The notes: a model not told the origin generated them from the sequence alone. Positions 9,150 to 18,974 are shown, counted from the stretch's first letter. The stretch is DNA of 64,000 nucleotides from Streptomyces cellulosae (GCA_014655195.1 BNBH01000004.1:62001-126000); one strand, 5' to 3'. A program made the numbers and translations.

Positions 9150-9911
9150 TCAGGCGGTGTGCCGTACGGCGTTGGCGAGGATCGCGTCCCGCATGTACGC
9201 GGCGAGACCGGGCCTCGCCTGGTCGATGGTGCGCGTGAACCGCTCGTCGTTGACGTACATCTCGCCCAGACAGGTGTGCATCTCGTAGCCGCAGTCGTAG
9301 TGGTTGCGGGAGATGCCCCGGCGGTGGTCCTCGGCGACGTCCATCGCCGCCTCGGAGTCCGCCGGCTCGCCCGCCTCCATCAGGGCGACGAAGCGCCGGG
9401 TGAGGTCGTCGATCTCGTTCTGGATCCGCTGCCAGTCCTCCTTGGTGTAGGAAGCCGTCCGCTCCCGCGACTGGCGGTACGCGTCGGTGTCGCCCCAGCG
9501 CTCCTGGACCTCCTCCTGGTACTGGTCGGGGTCGAAGTCGCCGAAGACCTCGAACTTCTCCTCGGGGGTCAGGTTGATTCCCATCGTGCGCGCCTCCATG
9601 GCCTGTTCCACGGCCTCCGCCATCTTCTGCAGCCTCTCGATCCGGGCGGTCAGCAGTTCGTGCTGGCGGCGCAGATGCGCGCGCGGGTCCGCGTCCGGGT
9701 CGTCGAGCAGGGCGGCGACCTCGTCGAGCGGGAAGCCGAGCTCGCGGTAGAACAGGATCTGCTGCAGCCGGTCGAGGTCGGCGTCGCTGTACCGCCGGTG
9801 CCCCGCGTGGCTGCGCTCGCTCGGCACGAGCAGGCCGATGGCGTCGTAGTGGTGCAGGGTGCGCACCGTGACCCCGGCGAAACCGGCCACCTGTCCTACG
9901 GACCAGCTCAT
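9150..9911 (-). CDS. tipA: TipA-type MerR activator with thiopeptide-binding domain
   Basis: Transcriptional activator of the MerR family. Residues 1-70 form the winged helix (SVGQVAGFAGVTVRTLHHYDAIGLL), 75-108 the coiled coil, and 110-253 the TipAS domain that covalently captures thiopeptide antibiotics such as thiostrepton (conserved Cys in HYDCGYEMHTCLGEMY). The ATG at 9911 has AAAGGAG. A second product is likely: Met110 (9582-9584) is preceded by GGAGG at eight bases, exactly where the known TipAS short form starts in S. lividans. Expression is probably autoregulated through the dyad at 9947-9963. The divergent neighbour is a ClC-like channel; a terminator hairpin follows directly. Confidence 0.95.
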   Translation of the reverse strand: MSWSVGQVAGFAGVTVRTLHHYDAIGLLVPSERSHAGHRRYSDADLDRLQQILFYRELGFPLDEVAALLDDPDADPRAHLRRQHELLTARIERLQKMAEAVEQAMEARTMGINLTPEEKFEVFGDFDPDQYQEEVQERWGDTDAYRQSRERTASYTKEDWQRIQNEIDDLTRRFVALMEAGEPADSEAAMDVAEDHRRGISRNHYDCGYEMHTCLGEMYVNDERFTRTIDQARPGLAAYMRDAILANAVRHTA

Positions 9912-9937
9912 GTCCGCTCCTTTCCCTTGCGCGCTCC

Positions 9938-9968
9938 AGGCTGGGTCCTCACGCCACGTGAGGTGCAA
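9938..9968 (-). promoter_or_regulatory. tipA promoter with TipA operator in a 19-base spacer
   Basis: On the minus strand a -35 TTGCAC (9963-9968) and a -10-like CAGCCT (9938-9943) are 19 bases apart, the long spacing typical of MerR-activated promoters. Between them lies the perfect dyad CCTCACG-CCA-CGTGAGG at 9947-9963. This matches, from memory, the layout of the thiostrepton-inducible tipA promoter (CCTCACG-TCA-CGTGAGG), so autoactivation by TipA is expected. Confidence 0.88.
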
Positions 9969-10006
9969 GCGGGTTACCGGTTTATCCCTTTCACCCCCTT
10001 TATCGT

Positions 10007-11299
10007 GTGCGCGTGGCCCAGGACAGCACGCAGCCGGCGCCCGGCACCGCCCCGGCGGCCTCGGCACGCGCCCTCCTGCCGACCATCGTGCCCGCGCTGC
10101 TGGTCGGCGTGGTGACGAGCCTGGTCCTGCTGGGGGTGAGCGCGGCCGCCGAGGAGCTGCAGCACGCGCTCTGGCAGGACCTGCCGGACGCGCTCGGCGT
10201 CGGCCGGTACTCCGTGGCGTGGATGTTCGCGATGCTGACCGCCACCGGTGTCGCGGTCGGCCTCGTGGTGTGGAAGGTCCCCGGGCACGCGGGCCCCGAC
10301 CCGGCGACCACCGGTCTGGAGGCGCCGGTGCTGCCGCTCTCGGTGCTGCCCGGGCTGCTGCTGGTGACCGCGCTGGTCCTGGCCGGCGGGCCCAGCCTGG
10401 GACCGGAGAACCCGATCATCGCCGTGAACGTCTCGCTGGCGGTGTGGTTCGGCGCCCGCGTCTTCCCGGCGACGGCGCAGAGGGGCTGGGTGGCCCTGGC
10501 GGAGGCGGGGACCATCGGCGCGCTGTTCGGCACGCCGGTCGCCGCCGCGCTGGTGATCTCCGAGGCGCTGGCCGGGCAGCGGGTGAAGGGACAGCTGTGG
10601 GACAGCCTGTTCGCGCCGCTGGCCGCCGCGGGGGCGGGCGCGCTGACCACCACGCTGGTGTCGGCGCCGAGCTTCGACCTGCGTCTGCCGTCGTTCGGGC
10701 GGCCCGGCTGGGGCGACCTCCTCGCGTCGCTCGTGGTGGCCTCGGCGGGCGCGCTGCTCGGCATGTGCGCCGTGTACGCCTTCCCGTACGTGCACGGCGC
10801 GTTCCGGCGGCTGCGGCACCCGATGCTGATGCTCCCGGCCGGCGGGGTGGTGCTGGGCGCGCTCGCGGCTCTCGGCGGGCACCTCACCCTGTTCAAGGGG
10901 CTCGACGAGATCGCCGAGCTGGCCGCCGACCCCGACGGCTGGACGGCGGGTGAGTTCGCCGTGATGACGGTGGTGAAGCTGGCCGCGCTGCTGGTCGCCG
11001 CGTCCTGCGGCTTCCGCGGCGGGCGGATCTTCCCGGCGGTGTTCGTGGGGACCGCGCTCGGTCTGTGCGCGCACGCGCTGGTGCCCGGGGTGCATCCCGC
11101 CGTCGGGGTGTCCGCGGGCGTCCTGGGTCTGCTGCTCGCCGTCACCCGGCAGGGCTGGGTGAGCCTGTTCGTCGCGGCCGTCCTGGTCGCCTCCCCCGGC
11201 ATGCTCGCCCTGCTCTGTGTCGCCTCCCTCCCCGCCTGGCTGCTGGTCACCGGCCGCCCGCACATGCAGCTGCGGCCGGACGGGACGGCCGTCAGGTGA
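10007..11299 (+). CDS. ClC-family ion channel/antiporter
   Basis: Multi-pass membrane protein of the voltage-gated chloride channel fold, 430 residues with about ten hydrophobic helices. ClC signatures are seen in altered form: GGPSLGPENPI in place of GxGxP/GREGP, TIGALFGTPVAAALVISEAL, and FRGGRIFPAVFVGTALG. The gating glutamate of classical ClC (GREGP) seems to be within GPENP. A GTG at 10007 or 10013 can start it; neither has a ribosome site, and TATCGT at 10001-10006 could be a -10 box, so a leaderless message is possible. It ends 53 bases before the decarboxylase and may be co-transcribed; chloride/proton exchange next to glutamate decarboxylase would suit acid resistance, but that is inference. 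Confidence 0.8.
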   Translation: MRVAQDSTQPAPGTAPAASARALLPTIVPALLVGVVTSLVLLGVSAAAEELQHALWQDLPDALGVGRYSVAWMFAMLTATGVAVGLVVWKVPGHAGPDPATTGLEAPVLPLSVLPGLLLVTALVLAGGPSLGPENPIIAVNVSLAVWFGARVFPATAQRGWVALAEAGTIGALFGTPVAAALVISEALAGQRVKGQLWDSLFAPLAAAGAGALTTTLVSAPSFDLRLPSFGRPGWGDLLASLVVASAGALLGMCAVYAFPYVHGAFRRLRHPMLMLPAGGVVLGALAALGGHLTLFKGLDEIAELAADPDGWTAGEFAVMTVVKLAALLVAASCGFRGGRIFPAVFVGTALGLCAHALVPGVHPAVGVSAGVLGLLLAVTRQGWVSLFVAAVLVASPGMLALLCVASLPAWLLVTGRPHMQLRPDGTAVR

Positions 11300-11352
11300 C
11301 CCCCGCTCCCCCGGCGGACCCGCCCGGGCCGCCCGACCCCTACGGAGGACCC

Positions 11353-12762
11353 ATGCCGCTGCACCCCGGCCGGCCGGCCGGTGAGCGCCCGCTGTCCGTC
11401 AACCCCTTCCTGGGGCCCGCGAACCCGGTCGGGGGGATGACCGAGGCGCCGCCCAAGCACCGGCTCCCCGACGGGCCGATGGCCCCGTCGACGGCGTACC
11501 AGCTGGTGCACGACGAGCTGATGCTGGACGGCAACGCGCGGCTGAACCTGGCCACCTTCGTCACCACCTGGATGGAGCCGGAGGCCGGGGTGCTGATGAT
11601 GGAGTGCCGCGACAAGAACATGATCGACAAGGACGAGTACCCGCGCACCGCCGAGCTGGAGCGGCGCTGCGTGGCGATGCTCGCCGACCTGTGGAACGCG
11701 CCCGACCCGGCGAGCGCCGTGGGCTGTTCGACCACCGGGTCCAGCGAGGCGTGCATGCTGGCGGGCCTCGCCCTGAAGCGGCGCTGGGCCCTGCGCAACG
11801 CGGACCGGTACCCGTCGCGTGAGGCCCGTCCCAATCTGGTGATGGGCGTCAACGTCCAGGTGTGCTGGGACAAGTTCTGCACGTTCTTCGAGGTGGAGCC
11901 CCGTCAGGTGCCCATGGAGGGCGACCGGTTCCACATCGACCCGGCGGCCGCCGCGGAGCTGTGCGACGAGAACACCATCGGGGTCGTCGGCATCCTGGGC
12001 TCCACCTTCGACGGGTCCTACGAGCCGGTCGCCGAGCTGTGCGCGGCCCTGGACGGCCTCCAGGAACGCACGGGCCTGGACGTCCCCGTGCACGTCGACG
12101 GGGCGTCCGGGGCGATGATCGCGCCGTTCCTCGACGAGGACCTGGTGTGGGACTTCCGCCTGGAGCGGGTGGCGTCCGTCAACACCTCGGGGCACAAGTA
12201 CGGGCTGGTCTACCCGGGCGTGGGCTGGGTGCTGTGGCGGGACGCGGCGGCGCTGCCCGAGGAGCTGGTGTTCCGGGTGAACTACCTGGGCGGCGACATG
12301 CCCACCTTCGCGCTGAACTTCTCCCGGCCGGGCGCCCAGGTGGTGGCGCAGTACTACTCCTTCCTGCGGCTGGGCCGGGACGGCTACCGCGCGGTGCAGC
12401 AGGCCGCGCGGGACGTGGCCACGGGACTGTCCGCACGGATCGGGGCGCTGGGCGACTTCCGGCTGCTCACCCGGGGCGACGAGCTGCCGGTGTTCGCGTT
12501 CACCACCGCGCCGGACGTGACGTCGTTCGACGTGTTCGACGTGTCGCGGCGGCTGCGGGAGAACGGCTGGCTGGTGCCCGCGTACACCTTCCCGGCGAAC
12601 CGTCAGGACCTCGCCGTGCTGCGGGTGGTGTGCCGCAACGGCTTCTCCGAGGACCTCGCCGACCTGTTCGCCGAGGACCTGACCCGGCTGCTGCCGGACC
12701 TGCGGAGCCAGTCGCGCCCCCTCACGCGGGACCGGAACGCGGCGACCGGGTTCCACCACTGA
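11353..12762 (+). CDS. gad: Glutamate decarboxylase
   Basis: PLP-dependent group II decarboxylase converting glutamate to GABA and CO2, consuming a proton; cytosolic. 469 residues, the normal size. The PLP lysine is K282 in VNTSGHKYGLVYPG, and conserved NLATFVTTWMEPEA, CSTTGSSEACMLAGLA and PVHVDGASGAMIAPF segments are present. The ATG at 11353 has GGAGG five bases upstream, which decides the start. A strong bidirectional terminator follows. The preceding ClC-like gene may be in the same transcript, a pairing reminiscent of enterobacterial acid-resistance modules, though no glutamate/GABA antiporter is seen here. Confidence 0.95.
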   Translation: MPLHPGRPAGERPLSVNPFLGPANPVGGMTEAPPKHRLPDGPMAPSTAYQLVHDELMLDGNARLNLATFVTTWMEPEAGVLMMECRDKNMIDKDEYPRTAELERRCVAMLADLWNAPDPASAVGCSTTGSSEACMLAGLALKRRWALRNADRYPSREARPNLVMGVNVQVCWDKFCTFFEVEPRQVPMEGDRFHIDPAAAAELCDENTIGVVGILGSTFDGSYEPVAELCAALDGLQERTGLDVPVHVDGASGAMIAPFLDEDLVWDFRLERVASVNTSGHKYGLVYPGVGWVLWRDAAALPEELVFRVNYLGGDMPTFALNFSRPGAQVVAQYYSFLRLGRDGYRAVQQAARDVATGLSARIGALGDFRLLTRGDELPVFAFTTAPDVTSFDVFDVSRRLRENGWLVPAYTFPANRQDLAVLRVVCRNGFSEDLADLFAEDLTRLLPDLRSQSRPLTRDRNAATGFHH

Positions 12763-12765
12763 GCC

Positions 12766-12806
12766 GCGCGGTCCGGCTCCTCCGCCGTACGGGAGCCGGA
12801 CCGCGC
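12766..12806. terminator. Bidirectional terminator between gad and ABC permease
   Basis: A 15-base-pair perfect stem (12766-12780 with 12792-12806) with an 11-base loop lies between the convergent stops at 12762 and 12812. Confidence 0.85.
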
Positions 12807-12811
12807 GCGCC

Positions 12812-13575
12812 CTACCTGCTCAGCCGGGCGAACCGCCGTACCGCCAGCGGGAAGAACACCGCGAGCAGCGCGAGGGGCCACAGGACCGCGGCCGCCGCGT
12901 GCCCGGACTCGGCGCCCGGCACGCCGAACAGGTGCCGTACGGCCTCGGCCGTGTGGGAGATCGGGTTCCACCGCACGACCGTCGCCAGCCAGCCGGGCAT
13001 CGAGCCGGGGACGGCGAACACGGTGGACAGGAAGCCGAACGGCCAGACCAGGATCTGCACCGCCTGCACCATCTCCGGCCTGCCCGCCACCAGCGCCAGC
13101 TGGATGCCGGCCCACAGCATCGCGAACCGGAGCAGCAGGAGCAGCCCCACCGCGCCCAGGAACGCGGCCGGCCCCGCGTGCGTGCGCCAGCCGAGCGCGG
13201 CGGCCACGGCGAGCAGCACCGTGAGGCCGAGGACCGACTGGAGCATGTCGGCGGCGGCGCGGCCCACCAGTACCGCGCCGTCGGCCATCGGCATGGACCG
13301 GAAGCGGTCGACGACCCCCTTGTTCATGTCCTGGGTGACGGCGATCATCGTGCCCTCCAGGCCGAAGGCCATGCTGAGCGCGAGCATCCCCGGCAGCAGG
13401 TAGTCGAGGTAGTCGCCGTCCACCCCCCGGCCGCCGCCGATGAGGTAGCCGAACATCAGCAGCAGCATCACCGGGAAGACCAGGTTCACCACCACCGCGG
13501 CCGGCCGCCGTCCCCAGCGGGCCAGCTCCCTGCGGGTCATGGTCCAGGAGTCGGTCAGTGCGTACGCCGTGCTGC

Positions 13576-13579
<4 letters not shown>
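12812..13579 (-). CDS. ABC transporter permease, ABC-2 (DrrB-like)
   Basis: Membrane half of a drug- or lipid-type exporter. 255 residues with six predicted helices and the ABC-2 family features near the end ([16 protein letters not shown]). The GTG at 13579 overlaps the ATPase stop as GTGA, with AAGGAGA four bases before it, so translation is probably coupled. The nearest functional model is the DrrAB daunorubicin exporter, but the substrate cannot be read from sequence. The pair is preceded by a PadR regulator gene and PadR-like operators. Confidence 0.9.
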
Positions 13580-14547
<968 letters not shown>

Positions 14548-14562
14548 TGAAGCCCCCTTCAT

Positions 14563-14623
14563 TAGTCAAACTTGACTAGCGCCGCGCACCGTAATACCCG
14601 GGACCCTCACTCGTCAAACTTGA
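14563..14623. promoter_or_regulatory. Paired PadR-type operator
   Basis: Two related dyads lie between padR and the ABC operon. The first, 14563-14578, is TAGTCAA-AC-TTGACTA with perfect 7-base arms. The second, 14613-14623, has the core GTCAAACTTGA, and its TTGACG on the minus strand could serve as a -35 box. The first site abuts the start region. This is the expected arrangement for PadR repression of an exporter; promoter assignment is tentative. Confidence 0.7.
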
Positions 14624-15265
14624 TTACTCGGAATCGCCCGCGTGCGGCTGCCCTGTCGCGAACGGGTTCTCCTCGCCCTCGGCGAGCACGCCGACGAACG
14701 GCTCGCCCTCGCCGGCGAAGGTGTAGGCGCCGCCCCGGATGCGCGCGATGAGGCCACGCGTCCAGGCGGCCCCGGTGTCGGCCGAGTGGATCCAGAAGTC
14801 CATGATCTCGCCGATGTGCCCCAGCTGCCCTGGCCCGTCCTCCGGGACGTAGTACTCCGTGACCGCCTTGCGCCACTCCTCGATCGACGCCAGCCGCCGC
14901 TCCAGCAGGGCCAGCGCCTCCTCGCGCTCCAGGTCGACCATCAGGCCGAGCCCGGCCGAGAGCACGTCCGGCTTCTGGTCGTAGGAGGTCAGCGCCTCGC
15001 GCAGCAGCCGGAAGTACTCCTCCGTGCCCTGCTCGGTGACCTCGTACTCGGTGCGCGGCGGGCCGCCGGCCGTGGAGGGGGCGGTCTCGTGCGCGACGAG
15101 CAGCCCCTGCTTGGCCATCTGCTTCAGCGCGTGGTAGATCGAGCCGGGCTTGGCGTTGGACCACTCGTGCGCGCCCCAGTACTCCAGGTCGTTGCGCACC
15201 TGGTAGCCGTGGGCCCGCCCGTGCTGGCGCACCGCGCCGAGCACGAGAAGACGGATCACTGACAT
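14624..15265 (-). CDS. PadR-family transcriptional regulator
   Basis: 213-residue repressor of the PadR family. The N-terminal winged helix covers residues 1-80 (MSVIRLLVLGAVRQHGRAHGYQV, SIYHALKQMAKQGLL, RTEYEVTEQG), followed by the helical Vir-type effector/dimerisation domain (VDLEREEALALLERRLASIEEW). It is immediately upstream of the ABC exporter in the same direction, with two TTGAC-type dyads between, so it likely controls the exporter and perhaps itself by read-through. PadR regulators typically respond to small toxic molecules; the ligand here is unknown. Confidence 0.9.
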   Translation of the reverse strand: MSVIRLLVLGAVRQHGRAHGYQVRNDLEYWGAHEWSNAKPGSIYHALKQMAKQGLLVAHETAPSTAGGPPRTEYEVTEQGTEEYFRLLREALTSYDQKPDVLSAGLGLMVDLEREEALALLERRLASIEEWRKAVTEYYVPEDGPGQLGHIGEIMDFWIHSADTGAAWTRGLIARIRGGAYTFAGEGEPFVGVLAEGEENPFATGQPHAGDSE

Positions 15266-15329
15266 GCCGACCAGCGTAGGCCGCCCCCGGACGGCGCCGG
15301 GAGCGGCCCAAGGGTGCGTGCGGGGCCGC

Positions 15330-16790
15330 TCAGAACGGGAAGCCGCTGCGGCCGTGCTGCACGGAGATCCACTTGGTGGTGGTGAAGGCGTCCAGCATGG
15401 TGTCGCCGTTGAGCCGGCCCACGCCCGAGTGCTTCTCGCCGCCGAACGGGACGATCGGCTCGTCGTGCACGGTGCCGTCGTTGACGTGGAACATCCCGGT
15501 GTCGATCCGCCGCGCGAACCGCACGCCCCGCTCGACGTCCGCGGTGTGCACGGCGCCGCTGAGTCCGTAGGGGGTGTCGTTCACGATGCGCACCGCCTCC
15601 TCCTCGCCGTCGAACGGGACGAGGAAGGCGACGGGGCCGAAGACCTCCTGCCGCAGCAGGGCGGAGTCGGCGGGCAGCCCGGTGAGGACGGACGGCTCCA
15701 CCAGGTTGTCGTGGCGCTCGCCGCGCACCAGGGCGGTGGCGCCCTCGGCGAGGGCCTGCTCGACGACGCCGGCGAGGGCGTCCGCCTGCCGGGAGTTGAT
15801 CACCGGGCCGATGACGGTCTCCGGGTCGCGCGGGTCGCCGGCCTTGAGCGAGCGCACCTTGGCGACGAACTTCTCGGTGAACTCGTCGGCCACCGCCCGG
15901 TCGACCAGGACGCGGTTGGCGGCCATGCAGACCTGGCCCTGGTGGACGTAGCGGCTGAACACGGCCGCGTCCACGGCGTAGTCCACGTCGGCGTCGTCCA
16001 GCACCACCAGCGCGCTGTTGCCGCCCAGTTCCAGCACCGCGCGCTTGAAGAGGGAGGCGCAGACGGTCGCGACGTGCCGGCCGACCTCGTCGGAGCCGGT
16101 GAAGGAGATCACCTTCGGCACCGGGTGCTCGAGGAAGGCGTCGCCTATCTCCGCGATGTCGGTGATGACGACGTTGAGCAGCCCGGCGGGCAGCCCCGCG
16201 TCCTCGAAGATCCTCGCGACCAGGGAGCCGCCGACGACCGGGGTGTTCTGGTGCGGCTTGAGCACCACGCCGTTGCCCAGCGCGAGCGCCGGAGCGACGG
16301 ACTTCAGCGACAGCAGGAAGGGGAAGTTGAACGGGCTGATCACGCCGACCACACCGACCGGCTCCCGGTAGACGCGGTTCTCCTTGCCGTCCACCGGCGA
16401 GGGGATGATCCGGCCCTCGGGGGCCAGCGCCAGGTGCACCGACTCGCGCAGGAACTCCTTGGCGAGGTGCAGCTCGAAGGCCGCCTTCAGCCGGGTGCCG
16501 CCCAGTTCGGCGACGATCGCCTCGGCGATCTCCTCCTCGCGCTCCTCGACCAGCCGGAGCGCCCTCTCGAACACCGCGCGGCGGGCGTAGGGGTTGGTGG
16601 CCGCCCACTCCTTCTGCGCGCGGGCGGCCGCCCGGTACGCCTGGTCGACCTCGTCGACCGTGGCGATGGTGATCGACGCGAGCTTCTCGTCGTCGTAGGG
16701 GTTGAAGTCGATGATGTCCCAGGAGCCGGTGCCCGGGCGCCACTGTCCGTCGATGTACTGCTGAGCCAGGTCGGTGAAGTACGACGACAT
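15330..16790 (-). CDS. Aldehyde dehydrogenase, vanillin/benzaldehyde dehydrogenase-like
   Basis: NAD(P)-dependent oxidation of an aldehyde to its acid. 486 residues with the cofactor segment VGVISPFNFPFLLSLKSVAPALALGNGVVLKP, FTGSDEVGRHVA, the glutamate motif LELGGNSALVVLDDAD, and the catalytic cysteine in YVHQGQVCMAANR. The extended GQVCMAANRVLVD and the overall pattern resemble aromatic-aldehyde dehydrogenases, but the substrate is inferred. ATG at 16790 with GAGGGA upstream. Stands alone: its neighbours are padR and a divergent-region XRE gene. Confidence 0.88.
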   Translation of the reverse strand: MSSYFTDLAQQYIDGQWRPGTGSWDIIDFNPYDDEKLASITIATVDEVDQAYRAAARAQKEWAATNPYARRAVFERALRLVEEREEEIAEAIVAELGGTRLKAAFELHLAKEFLRESVHLALAPEGRIIPSPVDGKENRVYREPVGVVGVISPFNFPFLLSLKSVAPALALGNGVVLKPHQNTPVVGGSLVARIFEDAGLPAGLLNVVITDIAEIGDAFLEHPVPKVISFTGSDEVGRHVATVCASLFKRAVLELGGNSALVVLDDADVDYAVDAAVFSRYVHQGQVCMAANRVLVDRAVADEFTEKFVAKVRSLKAGDPRDPETVIGPVINSRQADALAGVVEQALAEGATALVRGERHDNLVEPSVLTGLPADSALLRQEVFGPVAFLVPFDGEEEAVRIVNDTPYGLSGAVHTADVERGVRFARRIDTGMFHVNDGTVHDEPIVPFGGEKHSGVGRLNGDTMLDAFTTTKWISVQHGRSGFPF

Positions 16791-16913
16791 GTGATCCCTC
16801 GATCCCTTGCTGCGTCAGCAGAAATACGATCAGCACACCGGGGTGTGATCACACGTCATCGTACTTGTGCGCAACGGGAGTTGAAGGGCTCCTTGAGACA
16901 GTCGGGGACGTCG

Positions 16914-17774
16914 TCAGGACAGCTGGAGCAGTCCCCGGAGCAGGTCGCGGCTCTCGGCGGGACCCGGGCTGTCGTGCTGCAGCTCCTTGAGCGCCTTCTC
17001 GTACTGGGCCACGTCCTCGGGTTTGTCCAGGTACAGCGCGCTGGTGAGCTGCTCCAGGTACACCACGTCCGAGAGGTCGGGCTCGGGGAAGCTGAGGATG
17101 GTGAAGGCGCCGGACTCCCCGGAATGGCCGCCCATGCTGAACGGCACCACCTGGAGGCGGACGTTGGGCCGCTCGGAGACGTCGATCAGATGCCGGAGCT
17201 GCCCGCGCATCACCGCGCGGTCGCCGTACGGCCGGCGCAGCGCCGCCTCGTCGAGCACCACGTGGAACTCGGGGGCGTTCTCCGCGAGCAGGTACTTCTG
17301 CCGCTCCAGGCGCAGCGCCACCCGGCGCTCCACGTCGGCGTCGCTCGCGCTCTTCATGCCGCGCCGCACCACCGCGCGCGCGTACTCCTCGGTCTGCAGC
17401 AGACCGTGCACGAACTGCACCTCGTAGGCACGCAGCAGCGAGGCCGCGCCCTCCAGGCCGACATAGGTGGGGAACCAGCTGGGCAGGACGTCCGAGTAAC
17501 TGTGCCACCAGCCCGCCACGTTGGCCTCCTTGGCGAGGGAGACCAGCGAGGCGCGCTCCTGCTCGTCCGTGATGCCGTACAGCGTCAGCAGGTCTTCCAC
17601 GTCCCTGGTCTTGAAGCTCACCCGGCCCAGCTCCATCCGGCTGATCTTCGACTCGGAGGCGCGGATCGAGTAGCCCGCGGCCTCGCGCGTGATCCCCCGC
17701 GCCTCACGCAGTCGCCTGAGTTGTGATCCGAGCAGCATGCGCCGCACCACCGATCCCGGCTCTCCCGCGCTCAC
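16914..17774 (-). CDS. XRE-family regulator with DUF5753 domain
   Basis: 286-residue DNA-binding protein of the large streptomycete family that includes WhiJ. The helix-turn-helix covers residues 14-70 (LRRLREARGITREAAGYSIRASESKISRMELG), and the rest is the DUF5753 domain (VPFSMGGHSGESGAFTILSF, VVYLEQL). The GTG at 17774 has GGGGAGG nine bases upstream. Such genes usually sit beside a DUF397 protein and an ATP-binding protein, as here; the DUF397 partner typically relieves repression. The operator may be the CACGTGCATMTGC motif found upstream of both neighbours. Confidence 0.92.
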   Translation of the reverse strand: MSAGEPGSVVRRMLLGSQLRRLREARGITREAAGYSIRASESKISRMELGRVSFKTRDVEDLLTLYGITDEQERASLVSLAKEANVAGWWHSYSDVLPSWFPTYVGLEGAASLLRAYEVQFVHGLLQTEEYARAVVRRGMKSASDADVERRVALRLERQKYLLAENAPEFHVVLDEAALRRPYGDRAVMRGQLRHLIDVSERPNVRLQVVPFSMGGHSGESGAFTILSFPEPDLSDVVYLEQLTSALYLDKPEDVAQYEKALKELQHDSPGPAESRDLLRGLLQLS

Positions 17775-18102
17775 GTTCGACAGCCTCCCCGACGTCTTCA
17801 GGGCCCGCAGTCTGCCACTAAAACACTCCGAGCAGTACTCACCCGATTACACAAACGGAATTCGGCCGCTCGATCCGGTCAGGAAGCGGCACGGAACGGG
17901 CACCGCACCGCAAGGAGGGGACAAGAGAACAGCCAGGAGAAGACGCCCGGATGACGGAAAAATTGCCCAACAAACCAGAACGGCGGGGCTGATTTCGGTC
18001 AGCTGCACGTGCATCTGCCCTTGCATCTGGTGTGCGCATCCGAAACCATGGTCCCGCACCACCGCCGCCTCGCTACGACCGCGAATTCCGGGAGTGCCTC
18101 GC
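17775..18102. other. Divergent regulatory gap upstream of the ATP-binding gene
   Basis: No convincing gene. This 328-base gap separates the divergent XRE and ATP-binding genes and has an AT-richer stretch (about 17815-17870, 17940-18000). It contains TGCACGTGCA at 18004-18013, extended as CACGTGCATCTGC at 18006-18018, and two GCATCTG copies. The 13-mer recurs with one mismatch at 19051-19063. Confidence 0.6.
18006..18018 (+). promoter_or_regulatory. Candidate XRE operator copy 1
   Basis: CACGTGCATCTGC lies 85 bases upstream of the ATP-binding gene start and shares 12 of 13 bases with the site at 19051-19063 upstream of the DUF397 gene. Assignment to the neighbouring XRE regulator is inference. 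Confidence 0.45.
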
Positions 18103-18609
18103 ATGGGGACGAATGGATCGACCATGCTCGAGCCGTTACGGCAGGGCCTTCCGCCGCTGAACCTCGCGGCCGCCTCCGACGCCGCCTCCTGCGCCCTGCA
18201 CGCCCGCTACGAAGCGGTGCGCGAGGCACGGAAGTTCACCCGGAGCACCCTCGACCAGTGGCACCTCGGCGAACGCTTCGACGACGTCTGTCTGGTGGTC
18301 TCCGAACTCGTCACCAACGCCCTGCGCCACGCCCTGCCGGCGAACACCCCGCGCCTGGCCGCCCCGGAGCCCCCGGTACGGCTGCACCTGATGCGGTGGA
18401 CCGAGCGGCTGGTGTGCGCGGTGCGCGACCCCAGCGACGAGGGCCCGGTCGCCCGGGACGCCGAGGATCTGTCCGACGACTGCTCCGCCGAGTCGGGCCG
18501 CGGACTCTTCCTGGTCGACTCCTTCAGCGACAGCTGGGGCTGGCACCCGCTGGCCGGCGCGCTCGGCGGCAAGGTCGTATGGGCGCTGTTCCGGCTCCCG
18601 CAGCCCTGA
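18103..18609 (+). CDS. ATP-binding (HATPase_c) regulatory protein, RsbW-like
   Basis: 168-residue GHKL-fold protein of the anti-sigma/regulatory type abundant in Streptomyces. The N box ELVTNALRHAL is intact, and the later GRGLFLVDSFSDSWGW carries the G1/G2-like nucleotide lid; the end is GKVVWALFRLP. The ATG at 18103 has GGGAG eight bases upstream; GTG 18094 and ATG 18124 are alternatives. It is divergent from the XRE gene and convergent with the DUF397 gene, forming the common trio. Such proteins may act as sigma or regulator kinases, but no partner sigma factor is in the window. Confidence 0.85.
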   Translation: MGTNGSTMLEPLRQGLPPLNLAAASDAASCALHARYEAVREARKFTRSTLDQWHLGERFDDVCLVVSELVTNALRHALPANTPRLAAPEPPVRLHLMRWTERLVCAVRDPSDEGPVARDAEDLSDDCSAESGRGLFLVDSFSDSWGWHPLAGALGGKVVWALFRLPQP

Positions 18610-18689
18610 TCTCCGTGCGGCGCACGCGCGTGAGGCGTGTCTACGCGCGTCACGCCTGAAGGGGCCGCGGACTGCTCGCACCCGCCTCC

Positions 18690-18974
18690 TCAGCCGGCGA
18701 CGAGGTGGTCGAACTCGCCGTCCTTCGCCCCGAGCAGCATGGCCTCGATCTCCGCGCGGGTGTAGACGAGCGCGGGACCGTCGGGGAAACGGGAGTTGCG
18801 CACCGCGACCTCCCCGCCCGGCAGGCGGGCGAACTCCACGCAGGACCCCTGCGAGTTGCTGTGTCTGCTCTTCTGCCACGCCACACCGTCCAACCGGGTG
18901 GCCGCCATGCCGTTGTACACGCCGGACGCGCCGGCACCGTCGTGCCCGTCACCGTCGTACACGTCGTGGTCCAC
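18690..18974 (-). CDS. DUF397 small protein
   Basis: 94-residue acidic protein with the DUF397 core WQKSRHSNSQGSCVEFARLPGGEVAVRNSRFPDGPALVYTRAEIEAML. Members of this family pair with XRE/DUF5753 regulators and modulate them, with roles in development (the WhiJ/BldB type systems). The GTG at 18974 has GGGGAG six bases upstream. The first about 27 residues are a variable Asp/Gly-rich extension. It is transcribed toward the ATP-binding gene; its upstream region contains the dyad at 19051-19080. Confidence 0.92.
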   Translation of the reverse strand: MDHDVYDGDGHDGAGASGVYNGMAATRLDGVAWQKSRHSNSQGSCVEFARLPGGEVAVRNSRFPDGPALVYTRAEIEAMLLGAKDGEFDHLVAG

